Shown here piece by piece: positions 9,212 through 19,580 of a DNA stretch of 46,717 nt. The stretch spans positions 1 through 46,717 of the forward strand of contig QANT01008682.1 in NCBI GenBank assembly GCA_003254885.1, written 5' to 3'. Within the stretch, counting starts at the first letter, position 1. The number at the start of each line of letters is the position of its first letter. This DNA is from Purshia tridentata (taxonomy: Eukaryota; Streptophyta; Magnoliopsida; Rosales; Rosaceae). Position numbers and translations under genes: made by a program. The notes under the pieces were generated by a model that saw only the letters and a list, made by a program, of their open reading frames with translations, did no database searches and was not told where the DNA came from.

Positions 9212-11578
9212 GGCTGGAGGTGTTGAGATGAGGTTGAGAAGATATGAAGGTGGTGTTGGAAGTGTTGGGTTTGGACTTCCTTTTATAATGTCACATTGGA
9301 TTTCATTATAGTTTGAGTTTCAACAAGTGTTGACATTAAGAGATTAATTTTTGTTGCTTCTGCCTTACCCAAAGATATTCAAGCTGCTGAATGTTGACTC
9401 ACACACTCCATTAAGCATGAGTTCACATATATAGAATTGTAATATGAAGACTGGGCCAGGCATAATGTGATAAAATCATAAATGATTTCTCTTTTGAAAG
9501 CATGGAAAATATTTAAACTGGTTATAGAGCTTCATGTATAGATCCAAAATCCATGGAAAAAATATCTTTGTACTTTGATCCAAAATCCATGAAATATAAT
9601 TTTTTAATGTATATTTTGATTTATGTTGATATATAAAGTCTACCCACTGATATAGAAGTTTTTCTTTTATGAATAAAGTAGTGCCAAACAAAAACAGACA
9701 AAATTAAAGGATGAAGAATTCAAAACCAAAACTTTTTTCAAACAAGATTTTTATATCGACAACTACTGTATCCAAAGCTTAAGTTATTTAAAAAATAAAT
9801 CAATAATGTATATCAAACTAACATTAACACTAACACTATTATACTTTCAACAAAGTTGTAACATGTTTTCAATGGCTATAGAATTGAATTGCAGCAGGAA
9901 AATATAGAATTTAATTAAATTGTGATCTTAATTAAGCGTATATAATATGATTTATTCTGAAAATGATTGATTTCATGCAGATAGGTGTTTTTAGCATCGT
10001 CAAAAATGGTGGTGGTGCTGCCTACCTTAAGCCTAACCACATAAATTTCCGAAAAATCATCATTTCATGTAATTGACTAATATCATCTCAAATATAAAAT
10101 ACTATCTCCACTATTACAATTCTCAAGTGTGCCACCAACTTATAACTACTTTCTTCACCTTATTAAATAAATGGAAGAGACCCTTGTTTACCCGGCACTC
10201 TTATTTTGACAAAATTTAATTAGCATCACAATCTTTTGTTATCGGACACCATTAATTACAATATTTTGTTATAATTTGAATGAATTATTGCACCATCACG
10301 TGATGTTAAAGTCACGTGAACAAATTTCACCAATTTAGAACATAAATTTCAAACCCGTAATAATAGTAATGATAAATAATATCTTCTAATCAAATTTATG
10401 AATTTTGTTTTTAAAATTATGTGTGTGAATGCGACATGACATTGGTAATATTCCCAGAAACAGAGTAAAAAGACATGACATTGGTAGTTGAGAACTCTGA
10501 ATTATCTGCTGTGAAGAAGTTACACATTACCTACTTGTCCCACTACGTGAGTGTGTGGCAAATTCTCTATGTTTGCTCTTTTCTTCAACCCTCTTTTTCT
10601 CTTTGCCTTTTGGTCAATCATGCAACAAAGTTTATTAAATTCCCATTTTATGAGATAGTCACACACTTGTGACTTGTCCCTGTTCCCACCTTTTGGGCCT
10701 GTCAAGTTTAAAGTATTCATACCAAACCTGGCCAGGCAGGCCTTTAGAATATTTGCAGGCCTGACTTTCTCTAGAGAAGCCCATATGCACATCAATAGTT
10801 GGGAAATTAAACAGACGCGGTTTGTCTTTTGATAAATAAGAAAAAGAAATCAAACAGTGCATGTTAGTGTTATGTTAAGTTGTACAAAATTAGGGTCGAA
10901 ATTAATATGTTTGACTGTGTTGTGGGGACTAGAGATGTAAAAGAAACAAACATCTGTTTATTCTCTATACCATTAATTAAAGAAGCTTCTGCTGGACCTG
11001 GCTACTTTCAACAATATAGATACATCTTCTTTTCCTTGACTAAATCCTTGAAAACCCTCCTGGTATTATAGAAAAAAATAAATAAATGACAAGGTATATG
11101 GAAGGCTAGGACTGAGCCTCAAAAATAGAAGTATCAAATTTGTTAAATGCTGAATCCATCACAGTAGTAATTGCATCAAGTTTTTTGGTAAATAAATAAT
11201 ATATGAAAGTTTCACCATCTTTGATTCTTTGCTTGCTGCAAGCCTGAAAGTCTCTTAACTTTTGGAAACCATGCATCTGTTTAAAAGATGATAAATCAAT
11301 AGCAACCCCTTCCTCTCCCATTCAGAAAAAGAAAGATAATTATTGCCTCTATATAGGAAAATTAAGCAAGAGAACAAGGAAAATTGGAAACTTCTTTCAG
11401 CTGTTTCAGGTTCTACAAACAGAATACTATTTACATATAAAGACATACAATAATCATCACAACTATCTGAAAAAACGATAATAGCTGCACTCCACAAAAG
11501 AACTGTCAAGGGTACAAAAATTCCAGACCAAAAAGAAGAAATTAAGCAATAAGTTTAGAGGCCTCTGAAGGTCATATT
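9212..11578. other. Spacer between the two LEA_2 genes
   Basis: AT-rich sequence. The GATCCAAAATCCATG 15-mer occurs twice (about 9541 and 9577), and a CATGACATTGGTA-containing repeat occurs twice near 10433 and 10472. CACGTGA-type G-box cores occur at about 10308 and 10323. The short frames around 10475-11509 show no family features. No gene is called. Confidence 0.5.
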
Positions 11579-12229
11579 TCAAAGGCAGTTGAAGTCCTGG
11601 ATTGCCTGCCTGGCCAAACTGATTGTCAAAGTGCAGTTCATTTCCCCATTTCTTCTTTTCTTCACCATCCCCATCATATTCACCTTCCCACTAAACTTGC
11701 TATAGCTCCTCAAATTCAAAACCCCTTCACTAATATCACTGCTTGATATGCCATCACTCCCTATTCCTTCAATCTTTGCCTCTACCAAAACACTCACTTT
11801 CTTGCCGTGCCTCATCTTAATTGACCCTTTTGAAATTGTTCCTTGCCCAACTGTCTCACCCCCATATGACAAAACCACAACACCCTCATCATATTTGAAC
11901 CTACCCCAATTTTGATTCTTGACCTGAATTTCTTTCCTCAGTGTCATGTTGATGGTGGTGGGTGTGGGTGTCCCAAGCACCGTGCTCATATTCTCCACAG
12001 AGGTTGCAGCCAACTTGACATCAAGGTCTTTGAAGCGAAACACAGTGAGAGCAAGCACACCAAGTACTACAACTTGGAGCAGAACTAGTGCAACCACAAT
12101 TCCACAGTATTTGATTCTTCTTTTCCTGGGAAGTCCTGCCTTGGGAGAAAAAATTGGTATCCCTTCTTCTTCTTGTTGTTTTTCTCGCTTTGAGCCATCG
12201 GGTTGGTGATGTTGGTCCTTCTCAGCCAT
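11579..12229 (-). CDS. LEA_2 (NDR1/HIN1-like) membrane-anchored protein
   Basis: A single exon encodes 216 aa. The hydrophilic N-terminus (1-36, Q/E/K-rich) ends in a basic PRKRRIKYCG stop-transfer sequence. A transmembrane helix (about 42-64) and VFRFKDLDVK follow, then a LEA_2 domain in which the usual NPN is replaced by KNQNWGRFKYDEG (about 103-115). The C-terminus ends with a MNCTLTISLARQAIQDFNC segment that parallels the MNCTMTVNISSQAIQDQKC end of the LEA_2 gene at 8546, which supports tandem paralogy. The role is inferred from the family: a membrane-tethered stress/defence protein of unknown mechanism. Confidence 0.9.
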   Translation of the reverse strand: MAEKDQHHQPDGSKREKQQEEEGIPIFSPKAGLPRKRRIKYCGIVVALVLLQVVVLGVLALTVFRFKDLDVKLAATSVENMSTVLGTPTPTTINMTLRKEIQVKNQNWGRFKYDEGVVVLSYGGETVGQGTISKGSIKMRHGKKVSVLVEAKIEGIGSDGISSSDISEGVLNLRSYSKFSGKVNMMGMVKKRRNGEMNCTLTISLARQAIQDFNCL

Positions 12230-12727
12230 GTTTGAGTTCTCGAGGCTATGTATGAAGAATTGAAGATGGGTACTTTTACTTCTCTATTTTGTTGGAACCA
12301 AATTAAAGTAAAACTAGTGAAGAAAATTTGGTGAACAACGTGTGAATGACTTTGAAGGTTCTTCCATGAACCTGTGGTGAAGTATCTGTGTAGCAATTTG
12401 ATTTGCTGTTCTGTTATAAGGCAGAGCGAGACTTTGTTGAATAAAAACAAGAAGAATAATGGATTTGTCTTCTGGGTTGTTTCACTTGTTTGACTTTGAC
12501 AGCAGCCATTCTCATTAGGAAGTCTTCCAGTGGCTTAATGAATTCAAACATGGATTAAAAAAGAAAAGTTTTTTTTGCCATATTTATTATTACATGATTA
12601 TTAGAGTGGAGCAGGTGATAGAACTACTCAACCCACAAAGCAGTAAGGCACAATGACTAACAGAGAATTACTTGACTTTCTCTTCCTTCAAAAAAAAAAA
12701 AAAAAGGACAAAAATGCAGTCTAACAA
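12230..12727. other. Upstream region of LEA_2 gene and tRNA 3' flank
   Basis: Non-coding. It holds the presumed 5' region of the 11579-12229 gene and, near the tRNA, a 17-A run. Nothing else is recognisable. Confidence 0.5.
12710..12714 (-). terminator. Pol III terminator of tRNA-Ala
   Basis: A T5 run on the minus strand begins 14 nt after the last tRNA base; a longer T tract follows at about 12690-12706. Runs of four or more T end RNA polymerase III transcription. Confidence 0.75.
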
Positions 12728-12800
12728 TGGAGATGCGGGGTATCGATCCCCGTACCTCTCGCATGCTAAGCGAGCGCTCTACCATCTGAGCTACATCCCC
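12728..12800 (-). tRNA. tRNA-Ala (AGC)
   Basis: The minus strand folds into a complete 73-nt cloverleaf: acceptor GGGGATG/CATCTCC, D arm GCTC..GAGC, anticodon stem CTCGC/GCGAG with loop TTAGCAT, and T stem CGGGG/CCCCG. The anticodon AGC lies at 12767-12765 and the discriminator A at 12728. Acceptor pair 3:70 is G:U, the classic alanine identity element. CCA is not encoded, as expected for a nuclear gene. There is no intron. Confidence 0.97.
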
Positions 12801-12829
12801 GTTGGCATCTGGATTTATGTATCTTTAGA

Positions 12830-12877
12830 TATATTCTTAAATAAATAAATGTTTATATTCTTAAATAAATAAATGTT
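12830..12877. repeat. Two-copy 24-bp AT-rich tandem repeat
   Basis: Identical units at 12830-12853 and 12854-12877, each beginning TATATTCTTAAATAAATAAA. They lie just upstream of the tRNA on its coding strand. Confidence 0.85.
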
Positions 12878-13085
12878 TATATTCAATGTAATACTTTAAT
12901 AAATTCCTTGAATAAATTACTTAAACAAGGTCGTGTGCTGCGCACGAGGCAATGTTGAAATGGAATTGGTCCAAATTCAAGGCCCCCATCAAGGGAGTAA
13001 TTGAATAATTAATTGCTTAGACAATAACTTGGAAATAGACCCTTCTTTTATTTATCATTTAAGGCATCACAACACAAAGAAAGAA

Positions 13086-14127
13086 TTACTGTTCGATTTT
13101 GTCGAGCAACATGCTAAATAGATCGTCCATCTTGAACTCACCTTGTGTACAAGGGAGTGGCAATGGAACATTCCCAATGATGGGAAGTTGAATTGTGAGG
13201 TTGAAATCGAAGGTGTAGTGAATGCCTTCATCTCCAAAAATGTCGTTTGCCAACTTCATCACCGTACTGCTTGGCACCTTTACTAACACAAGCAACATGG
13301 ATTCTTCTCCTGCCTTCAGCCACACACCCTCCTTCAACGTCCCTGATAAAATCTCACTGCTCCACTCACACACACACACATATCACATAAATTTAGTGGA
13401 AACAAATAACATTAATTCCAAGTGAATTCTTTTCAATGAATTATTCTACATAAATATAAAGACTTCATTTCAAGAATGATCCTCAATGCATAATGGTTTG
13501 TATTTAAATAATCCATAAAATGTCAATTGTGTTATAATTTGGTCCAAATCGTCAACTCTATTTGATTTTTCGTCTATTTTAGCCACATGAAATCAAACAA
13601 AAACCTAATGAGTTTGACAGCTTTCACTAACATGACTCCAACTTATATGCCAACTTAAAACAAGAATATCATTTTCAAAATTAAAATTTTTTTCCTTTAC
13701 CTGAATAGGTTGTTAAATTGTCAATTAAATTAAATTTTTGTTTTAGCGGGTAGTATAAGTTGACAGTTTAACAATTTAATATCTAAAAAAAACAAGAAAA
13801 AGAATTCAAAAAGACAATTTGATCAAACCTGGCATTGCTTATGATTTTGAAAGAGGCCTGACTGGCAGGCACAGAAAACAGAAAGGGGTTGTAGACAAAG
13901 ATCTCGAAAAGGACTTCCATGGAATCAAAGCTGAATCTCTCAAACTCAAAGCCTACAATAAGCGCAGACCTCTTCTTCATCTCATCCAATTTTCCTTCCA
14001 CATATCCCTCGGCCTTGCTCACTATATAGTTCTTGGAACTGCGCACCAAGTGTAACACTTTCAAATATATTGAAGAACAAAGAGACGCAACTCTTTGAAT
14101 CATTGTTGGAGAGGAAAACACAGACAT
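13086..14127 (-). CDS. Divergent LEA14-type (WHy domain) protein, array copy A
   Basis: Two exons, 13829-14127 and 13086-13356 (intron 472 nt, phase 2), give 189 aa. The intron lies at the same codon position as in copies B-E. The C-terminal half keeps the family pattern EILSGTLKEG...LVKVPSSTVMKLANDI...LTIQLPIIGNVPLPLP...GEFKM. The N-terminal half is strongly diverged: it has about 35 extra residues before the KNYIVSKAEGYVEGKL segment, and the NPYGHD-IPI loop of its relatives is reduced to YNPFLFSVP. The promoter block of copies B-D is absent upstream. Start: ATG at 14127; a second Met eight codons later is possible. It may be an older paralogue with a changed role. The acceptor (13357) was set by analogy with the other copies. 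Confidence 0.75.
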
Positions 14128-14564
14128 TGAAATTAAATTTGAGCCTCGTTATTATGCCTTCCATACAAAATGTGAATTGGGTTAACATGTAAATTTAAAA
14201 TAGGAGGTGCATTTGTGGGTTAGGATCAGCAAAGACAACTGGGGCCAACCATAATGATTCTTTTCGTGGAACTCTTCCTTGTGCTTGTAGTTGTAGTCCC
14301 AAAACAGAAATAAAGAATTAGGTCCCTACTTGTATTTTATATAGAATTGTTCTAATTTCATATTGTACGTGAAAGCAATATTACGTGTCTATATTCCTTA
14401 TCCCTTTCCCCTCTCATTTCCATTGGACTTCCCCCCACATTCATTACTCATGTAAGCATATATATATATATCAACGATATGAAACGTTGCACAACATAGG
14501 CAAAGCTTTTTTTTTTTGGTGAATTATTGACATAAGCAAAGCTTTGAGAGACTTGAAATGCAAA

Positions 14565-15494
14565 TCAGATGAGAGTGGGAAGCTTCATCTCGCCCTTCTT
14601 AGACAGTGGTATGGTGAAGTTGCCAATGATAGGAAGGTCTATGGTGAGCCCCACTTCCAACTCATAGTCGATGTCCCAATCTGCACCAACGTCCTTTGCC
14701 AAGCTCACCAATACACTGTGTGGCACCTTCACAGGTACCTCCAACAGCGTAGTCTCACTTGCCTTTATGGACCCAGGGTCTGGTATTGTCCCAGATGCAA
14801 TCTCCCTGAAACATATACATCAACCCAATTATGACGTCACCGTGCCCATCAAAATATATATATATTCTTCAATACCAACAACCCGTCACCTAAATCAACC
14901 CAACAAATTAAGGCCTTGTTGGTTCAATCGGGCACAACCAATTGTATTGCAATTGGAAAATTTTGGGCATACCTTCTCACTTTGTAAGTCTTGATTTGAT
15001 GAATTCACTTTTCTAATATTAGATAAAGATTAAACGCGACTATATACAATTGAATATATGATTGTATGCAATTGTATATTCAATTGTTCTTGTGTGAATA
15101 AATTTACTTATAATATAAATAGTGACGTGACATTTAAACATGAGAGAAGCAATAATTATATAACTTAATATTTCATTCTTTTCTTCTCTCACAATGGAGA
15201 TTGAGATGTCAATATCATTGTTGTATAATTGTATGCAAATGTATATATATTTGTATCAAATTCACGAGTCTAAGAATAAGATTCGAACCTGCCAGCACTT
15301 GTGAGGGTGTATGAGATCTGACAGATGGGGATGTCATGTCCATAGGGATTGGTGACATGTACCTTGCCAAGGTACTCAACAGAGTCGAGGCTGACCTTCT
15401 TAAAATCAACGTCCGTCAGACTTGCCTCCGGCTTCTTTACATTAGACAGCTTATCTGCCACATAGTTCTTGGCCTTGCCCAGAAGCTGCGACAT
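14565..15494 (-). CDS. LEA14-type desiccation-related protein (WHy domain), array copy B
   Basis: Exons 15289-15494 and 14565-14805, separated by a 483-nt phase-2 intron that splits an Arg codon (AG|G), encode 148 aa, close to the about 150 aa of LEA14. It begins MSQLLGKAKNYVADKL, then DVDFKKVSLDSVEYLGKV, NPYGHDIPI (about 53-61), EIASGTIPDPGSI, VPHSVLVSLAKDVGADW and PIIGNFTIPLSKKGEMKLP. There is no signal peptide or transmembrane helix, so it is probably cytosolic. Family knowledge: LEA-2/WHy proteins are folded, drought/ABA-induced desiccation protectants (Arabidopsis At2g46140, LEA14). The start at 15494 is preferred over the Met four codons upstream because MSQ is shared by C and D. Upstream it carries the promoter block, with the G-box decayed to CACGTA. 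Confidence 0.9.
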
Positions 15495-15599
15495 TTTCTC
15501 AAACAAACAACAAACCGATCGATGGATATATGATAGATTTCAGCTACCCTTACACTTTGAGATTGATATCATTTGGCTTATATATATAGATTGAGGCTG

Positions 15600-15725
15600 T
15601 GCATTGCTGGATTTGTGGGTTTTTGACACGTATCACTGAGGTCGCCATGTGTACACATGACAATGTACCTATCATAGTGTATGTGTCCACTCGTGTTTCT
15701 TCCGCGTTTCAAGATGTTGGATTGA
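15600..15725 (-). promoter_or_regulatory. Conserved upstream block of LEA14 copy B
   Basis: It aligns base by base with the blocks upstream of copies C and D: GTGGGTTTTTGACACG, then TCGCCATGTG, GTGTCCACTCGTG and TTCCGCGTTT. The first ABRE core is CACGTA (15627-15632) instead of CACGTG. A TATATATATA-containing TATA candidate lies near 15578-15590, between block and ATG. Confidence 0.7.
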
Positions 15726-17104
15726 GAAATTCATTAGTGTGACAATCCTATTACGTGTAATGTCGGGTGCGATCATCTGTTACTATGATAATATGTGTTG
15801 CTTTTTTAAGAAAACTATAATTTATACTTCAAATATGCCACTATAAAAATAAAAGTTACACCATACATGACTATCCCACTGAAAACTATCTTAATGCTTA
15901 TATTGCGGCACCGAGTATTGATATATTTAAGTAAGGGATAAGATGGATAAGTCTACTCTCTGATCTTCACATCAAACCTGAAAGTAGAACTACTTTTTAT
16001 TTTTTTTCTGGTAGTTTATACTTGATTTTTAATCTTAATCAAATATTTATTTTTCAGAGAAAATATAAAATGAATTCATAGCATTTCCTAATTATATTAA
16101 CTGTTTGATATATAATACATAAATAAGATTGAAATAAGTAAATGATAAAATAGGGATAGAATCCAAATCCAATCTATTTTCTCTCTTTCCGCATTAAACC
16201 TTTTTAGTTGGAATCCTCGTAGACATGCACTAGATAAATTCGGTGTCTAACTTTTACTTTCTTAAACTTGTAAGTTGTATATATTGGTTGGTCACATCTC
16301 TTCTACCAGCTGCTTAACTCTAACTCTCTTTAAGTAATTTAGTCATTTCGCAATTTGAATAAAAAGCAAATGTGACGCATTTGTAGGGATTTATTTTTCT
16401 TAAAATTGGAAGAAAAGTATTGAAAATTGAAATGACTGGGAATTAAATTCCTTTGGGCTAGATGTAGCGGGTTTTTAGATAGAAAATATGTTTGATCCCA
16501 CCACCAATAATGTATACGTAAGTCTCACCAATATGAAAAAGTAGTTTTCCATCTTACATAGATATTCTTTATCGCAATTTGAATAAAAAGCAAATGTGAC
16601 GCATTTCTAGGGATTTATTTTTCTTAAAATTGGAAGAAAAATATTGAAAATTGAAATGACTGGGAATTAAATTCCTTTCGGCTAGATGTAGCGGGTTTTT
16701 AGATAGAAAATATGTTTGATACCACCACCAATAATGTATACGTAAGTCTCACAAAAAAGAGTGCTTTATGAAAAAGTAGTTTTCCATCTTACATAGATAT
16801 TCTTTTATTTTTAGGCCATGAAAAAAGAAGAAGAAAAGTCCAAGTGCTGTTGATGCAAGAAATATCTGATCTTGTGGGCATTTGCGAGCGTTTTTTATTC
16901 TTCAATATCTATATATTGATATACTCAATCATATCATATCTTCTACCTTCTTAATCTTTGAGTAATTTAGTCATCATTTGACAAGACAAAGAATTGAAGG
17001 GGCTTTTATTCACGACCATTACTTAACGTAGTTACATATAAAGCATAAGTAATGTAGCATAACATAAACAAAGTTTTTAGAGGCTTAAAAGGCACATAAT
17101 ATTA
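15726..17104. other. Spacer between LEA14 copies B and C
   Basis: No gene. AT-rich sequence with the 224-bp tandem duplication (16348-16806) and the presumed 3' flank of copy C. Confidence 0.6.
16348..16806. repeat. About 224-bp tandem direct duplication
   Basis: Copy 1 (16348-16571) and copy 2 (16572-16806) start TCGCAATTTGAATAAAAAGC and remain nearly identical to CATCTTACATAGATATTCTT. I see about four substitutions and one small insertion in copy 2 (around 16753-16765). It lies between LEA14 copies B and C and appears recent. Confidence 0.9.
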
Positions 17105-17652
17105 TCAGAGGAGGCTGGGAAGCTTGAGCTCGCCCTTCTTAGACAGTGGTATGGTAAAGTTGCCAATGAGAGGAAGGTCAATAGTAAGGCCCAATATCAA
17201 CTCATAATCAAAGTCCCAATCACTACCAACGTCCTTTGCCAAGCTCACCATTACACTGTGTGGCACCTTCACAGGCACCTCCACCACCGTTGTCTCACTT
17301 GCCTTTATAGACCCTGGGTCTGGGACTGTCCCAGATGCTATCTCCCTGATATTTAAACATCAAAACCAAGTTAATTACAATATAATCACCTATACTAAAT
17401 TAACCAATCCAACAAATTAAGCACTTTTGAGAGTAAGAATTGGAACCTGCCAGCACTTTTGAGAGTGTAGGTGATCTCACAGATGGGAACGTCATGTCCA
17501 TAGGGATTGGTAACAGATACCTTGCCAAGATACTCCACAGAATCCAAGCTCACCTTCTTGAAATCAACGTCCGTCAGATCTGCCTCTGGCTTCTCTACAC
17601 CGCCCACCTTCTCTGCCACAAAGTTCTTGGCCTTGTCCAGAAACTGCGACAT
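17105..17652 (-). CDS. LEA14-type desiccation-related protein (WHy domain), array copy C
   Basis: Exons 17447-17652 and 17105-17345 (intron only 101 nt, phase 2, AG|G) encode 148 aa. The protein is nearly collinear with copies B and D: MSQFLDKAKNFVAEKVGGV, DVDFKKVSLDSVEYLGKV, NPYGHDVPI, EIASGTVPDPGSI, VPHSVMVSLAKDVGSDW, PLIGNFTIPLSKKGELKLP, ending in SLL. It is cytosolic by lack of targeting features. Among the copies it has the shortest intron and the most intact promoter block, with a perfect 10-bp palindrome GACACGTGTC, so ABA/drought induction is the expected behaviour. The start was chosen at the conserved MSQ. Confidence 0.92.
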
Positions 17653-17754
17653 TTTCTCTCACACACACAAAACAATTTCAGCTACTGTTTTTCACTCCTA
17701 CTTTGGGATATTTCTTCGGATATATATAGATATAGATCACAGCTGGTGCAGTAA

Positions 17755-17865
17755 TGGATATTTATGGGTTTCTGACACGTGTCGGTCAGTTCGCCAGGTG
17801 GACACATGGCGTGGCAATGTACGTGTCCGCCCGTGGTTTCTCCGCGTTTGGAGATCGGTGATCGG
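17755..17865 (-). promoter_or_regulatory. ABRE-bearing promoter block of LEA14 copy C
   Basis: Contains the palindrome GACACGTGTC (17774-17783; CACGTG core 17776-17781) and, about 37 bp further upstream of the gene, TACGTGTCCG (ACGTGTC ABRE), followed by TTTCTCCGCGTTTGGAGATC. A TATA candidate (TATATATAGATATAGA region, 17721-17736) lies between this block and the ATG at 17652. Paired ABREs are typical of ABA-responsive LEA promoters. Confidence 0.75.
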
Positions 17866-18553
17866 ATTGATGTTTACGTTTTCCGCGATTGGATGGGGCT
17901 TTTTGCTCTCTTTACTCACTTTTGATAATTCGAGTGATGGACAATGATCTTTTACCTAATATTTTTACCGACTTTAAACTACCACTTTTTTCTTCATTAT
18001 TTACTTAATTTAAAATGTGCAATCACATTATCACCATTAGAACTTAAAATTAGGGGTGGGCACGAACCCGCNATCTACGCCTACATTCATAGCTTCATTT
18101 CGGAATAAGCATTCTAATACGAGTTGCTCTTCAATGAAACTAAAAATGCATTTCCTTTTCTATAATTATTTAAAAATGAGTTAATCAAGTCAAAACATAC
18201 CATATAAGTTGGTAAAATGCGTTAATCAAGTCTTTATTAATATACTCCATCATTTATGTCTTTTCAATCAACTTAATTCTAATTTTAACTATTTGAATAA
18301 TTTAATTAATAATCAACCAACAATAGGTAAACTACACAAAAATCACACAAATCCAAACTATCGAGACCAAAATAAAACTTTACATAAAGTATAGGAAACA
18401 AAAGTAAAATTTAGCATAAAGTTATTCGCAAAGAATTCATACACATGTTATTGGACTTAAATTTCACACTAAATCCACATCCATTACTAATTATATATAT
18501 ATGAACCACAATAAATGTAGCACAAACGTACTTAAAGTTTGCTGTATATGATA
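17866..18553. other. Spacer between LEA14 copies C and D
   Basis: AT-rich, no gene recognised. It contains the only ambiguous base of the window (18072), inside AGGGGTGGGCACGAACCCG, a kind of sequence often found in dispersed plant repeats. Confidence 0.5.
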
Positions 18554-19318
18554 TCAGAAGAGGCTGGGAAGCTTGATCTCTCCCTTCTTAGACAATGGTA
18601 TGGTGAAGTTGCCAATAATAGGAAGATCAATGGTGAGTCCCAATAACAACTCATAGTCAAAGTCCCAATCTGCCCCAACATCCTTAGCCAAGGTCAACAA
18701 TACACTGTGTGGCACCTTCACAATTACCTCCAGTAGGGTAGTGTCATTTGCCTTAATGGACCCAGGGTCTGGAATTGTCCCAGATGCAATCTCCCTGAAA
18801 GATATACACCAACCCAGCAGTTAGTTTATGATCATGACCACAAAATTTACATGTTTTCACTTGATCAACATCACTTGATCCCTATACGAAATAATTTAAT
18901 TTAAGTCCTTGTTTTTTCAATTGGGTTACACCCAATTGAATTGAACTTGGAGGATTCATGTCATAAAGTTACTTAAATTTTGTACCATCAGATCTGATGG
19001 TATATAAGTATGCGATTCTATTTATATAATTGTAATTGTATCAAAGAAGAATTCTTGGACCAGATCTAAATCACAATACGGTGAAGTTTGAAGATCGAGT
19101 AAGAGTTTGAACCTGCCAACACTTTTGAGGGTGTAGGAGATGTCACAAATGGGAATGTCATGTCCACGAGGGTTGGTGACAGACACCTTGGCAAGGTACT
19201 CAGCAGAGTCGAAGCTGATCTTCTTGAAATCAACGTCTGTGAGACTTGCTTCTGGGGTCTCTATACCAGCCAGCTTTTCTGCCACAAAGTTTTTGGCCTT
19301 GTCCAGAAACTGCGACAT
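18554..19318 (-). CDS. LEA14-type desiccation-related protein (WHy domain), array copy D
   Basis: Exons 19113-19318 and 18554-18794 (intron 318 nt, phase 2, AG|G) encode 148 aa: MSQFLDKAKNFVAEKLAGI, DVDFKKISFDSAEYLAKV, NPRGHDIPI (Tyr of B/C replaced by Arg), EIASGTIPDPGSI, VPHSVLLTLAKDVGADW, PIIGNFTIPLSKKGEIKLP, SLF end. The intron carries a perfect 11-bp hairpin (18916-18940), and its neighbourhood is recognisable in the intron of copy B, so B and D are probably close duplicates. The start at the MSQ is preferred over an upstream Met (19348). Confidence 0.92.
18916..18940. repeat. Perfect 11-bp inverted repeat in intron of LEA14 copy D
   Basis: TTCAATTGGGT and ACCCAATTGAA surround a 3-nt loop. 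A decayed version is present in the intron of copy B near 14921-14955. Confidence 0.8.
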
Positions 19319-19467
19319 TTGCTTACTCACAAAGAAAACAAACAACAAAGGGATCGGGCCGATAGGTAATAGATTACAGCCGGCCTTAAAGTTTCAGATT
19401 GACTAATATTTGAGGACTTTTAATTCTCTTGGGTCCTACTTATATATAGATACAGAGTTACAGACAA

Positions 19468-19580
19468 GGTGCTTCTGGGCTTGTGGGTTTGCGACACGTG
19501 TTGGTCAGCTTCGCATGTGGGTACGTAACAGCGTACGTGTCCGTTCGTGTTTTCTCCGCATTTGGAGATCTGTGATTGGA
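19468..19580 (-). promoter_or_regulatory. ABRE-bearing promoter block of LEA14 copy D
   Basis: CACGTG at 19495-19500 within GCGACACGTGTTGGTCAG, then GCGTACGTGTCCGTTCGTG and TTCTCCGCATTTGGAGATC. The order and spacing match copies B and C. A TATATATAGATA TATA candidate lies near 19441-19452, between block and ATG. Confidence 0.75.

Noticed and set aside
10475..11509. Several 60-90 aa frames between the LEA_2 genes
   Set aside because: Short, overlapping on both strands, no domain or conserved pattern.
12690..12706. Poly-A run beside the tRNA as a SINE tail
   Set aside because: On the tRNA strand it is a T tract downstream of the gene, consistent with Pol III termination; the tRNA is a full canonical tRNA-Ala and no SINE body follows.
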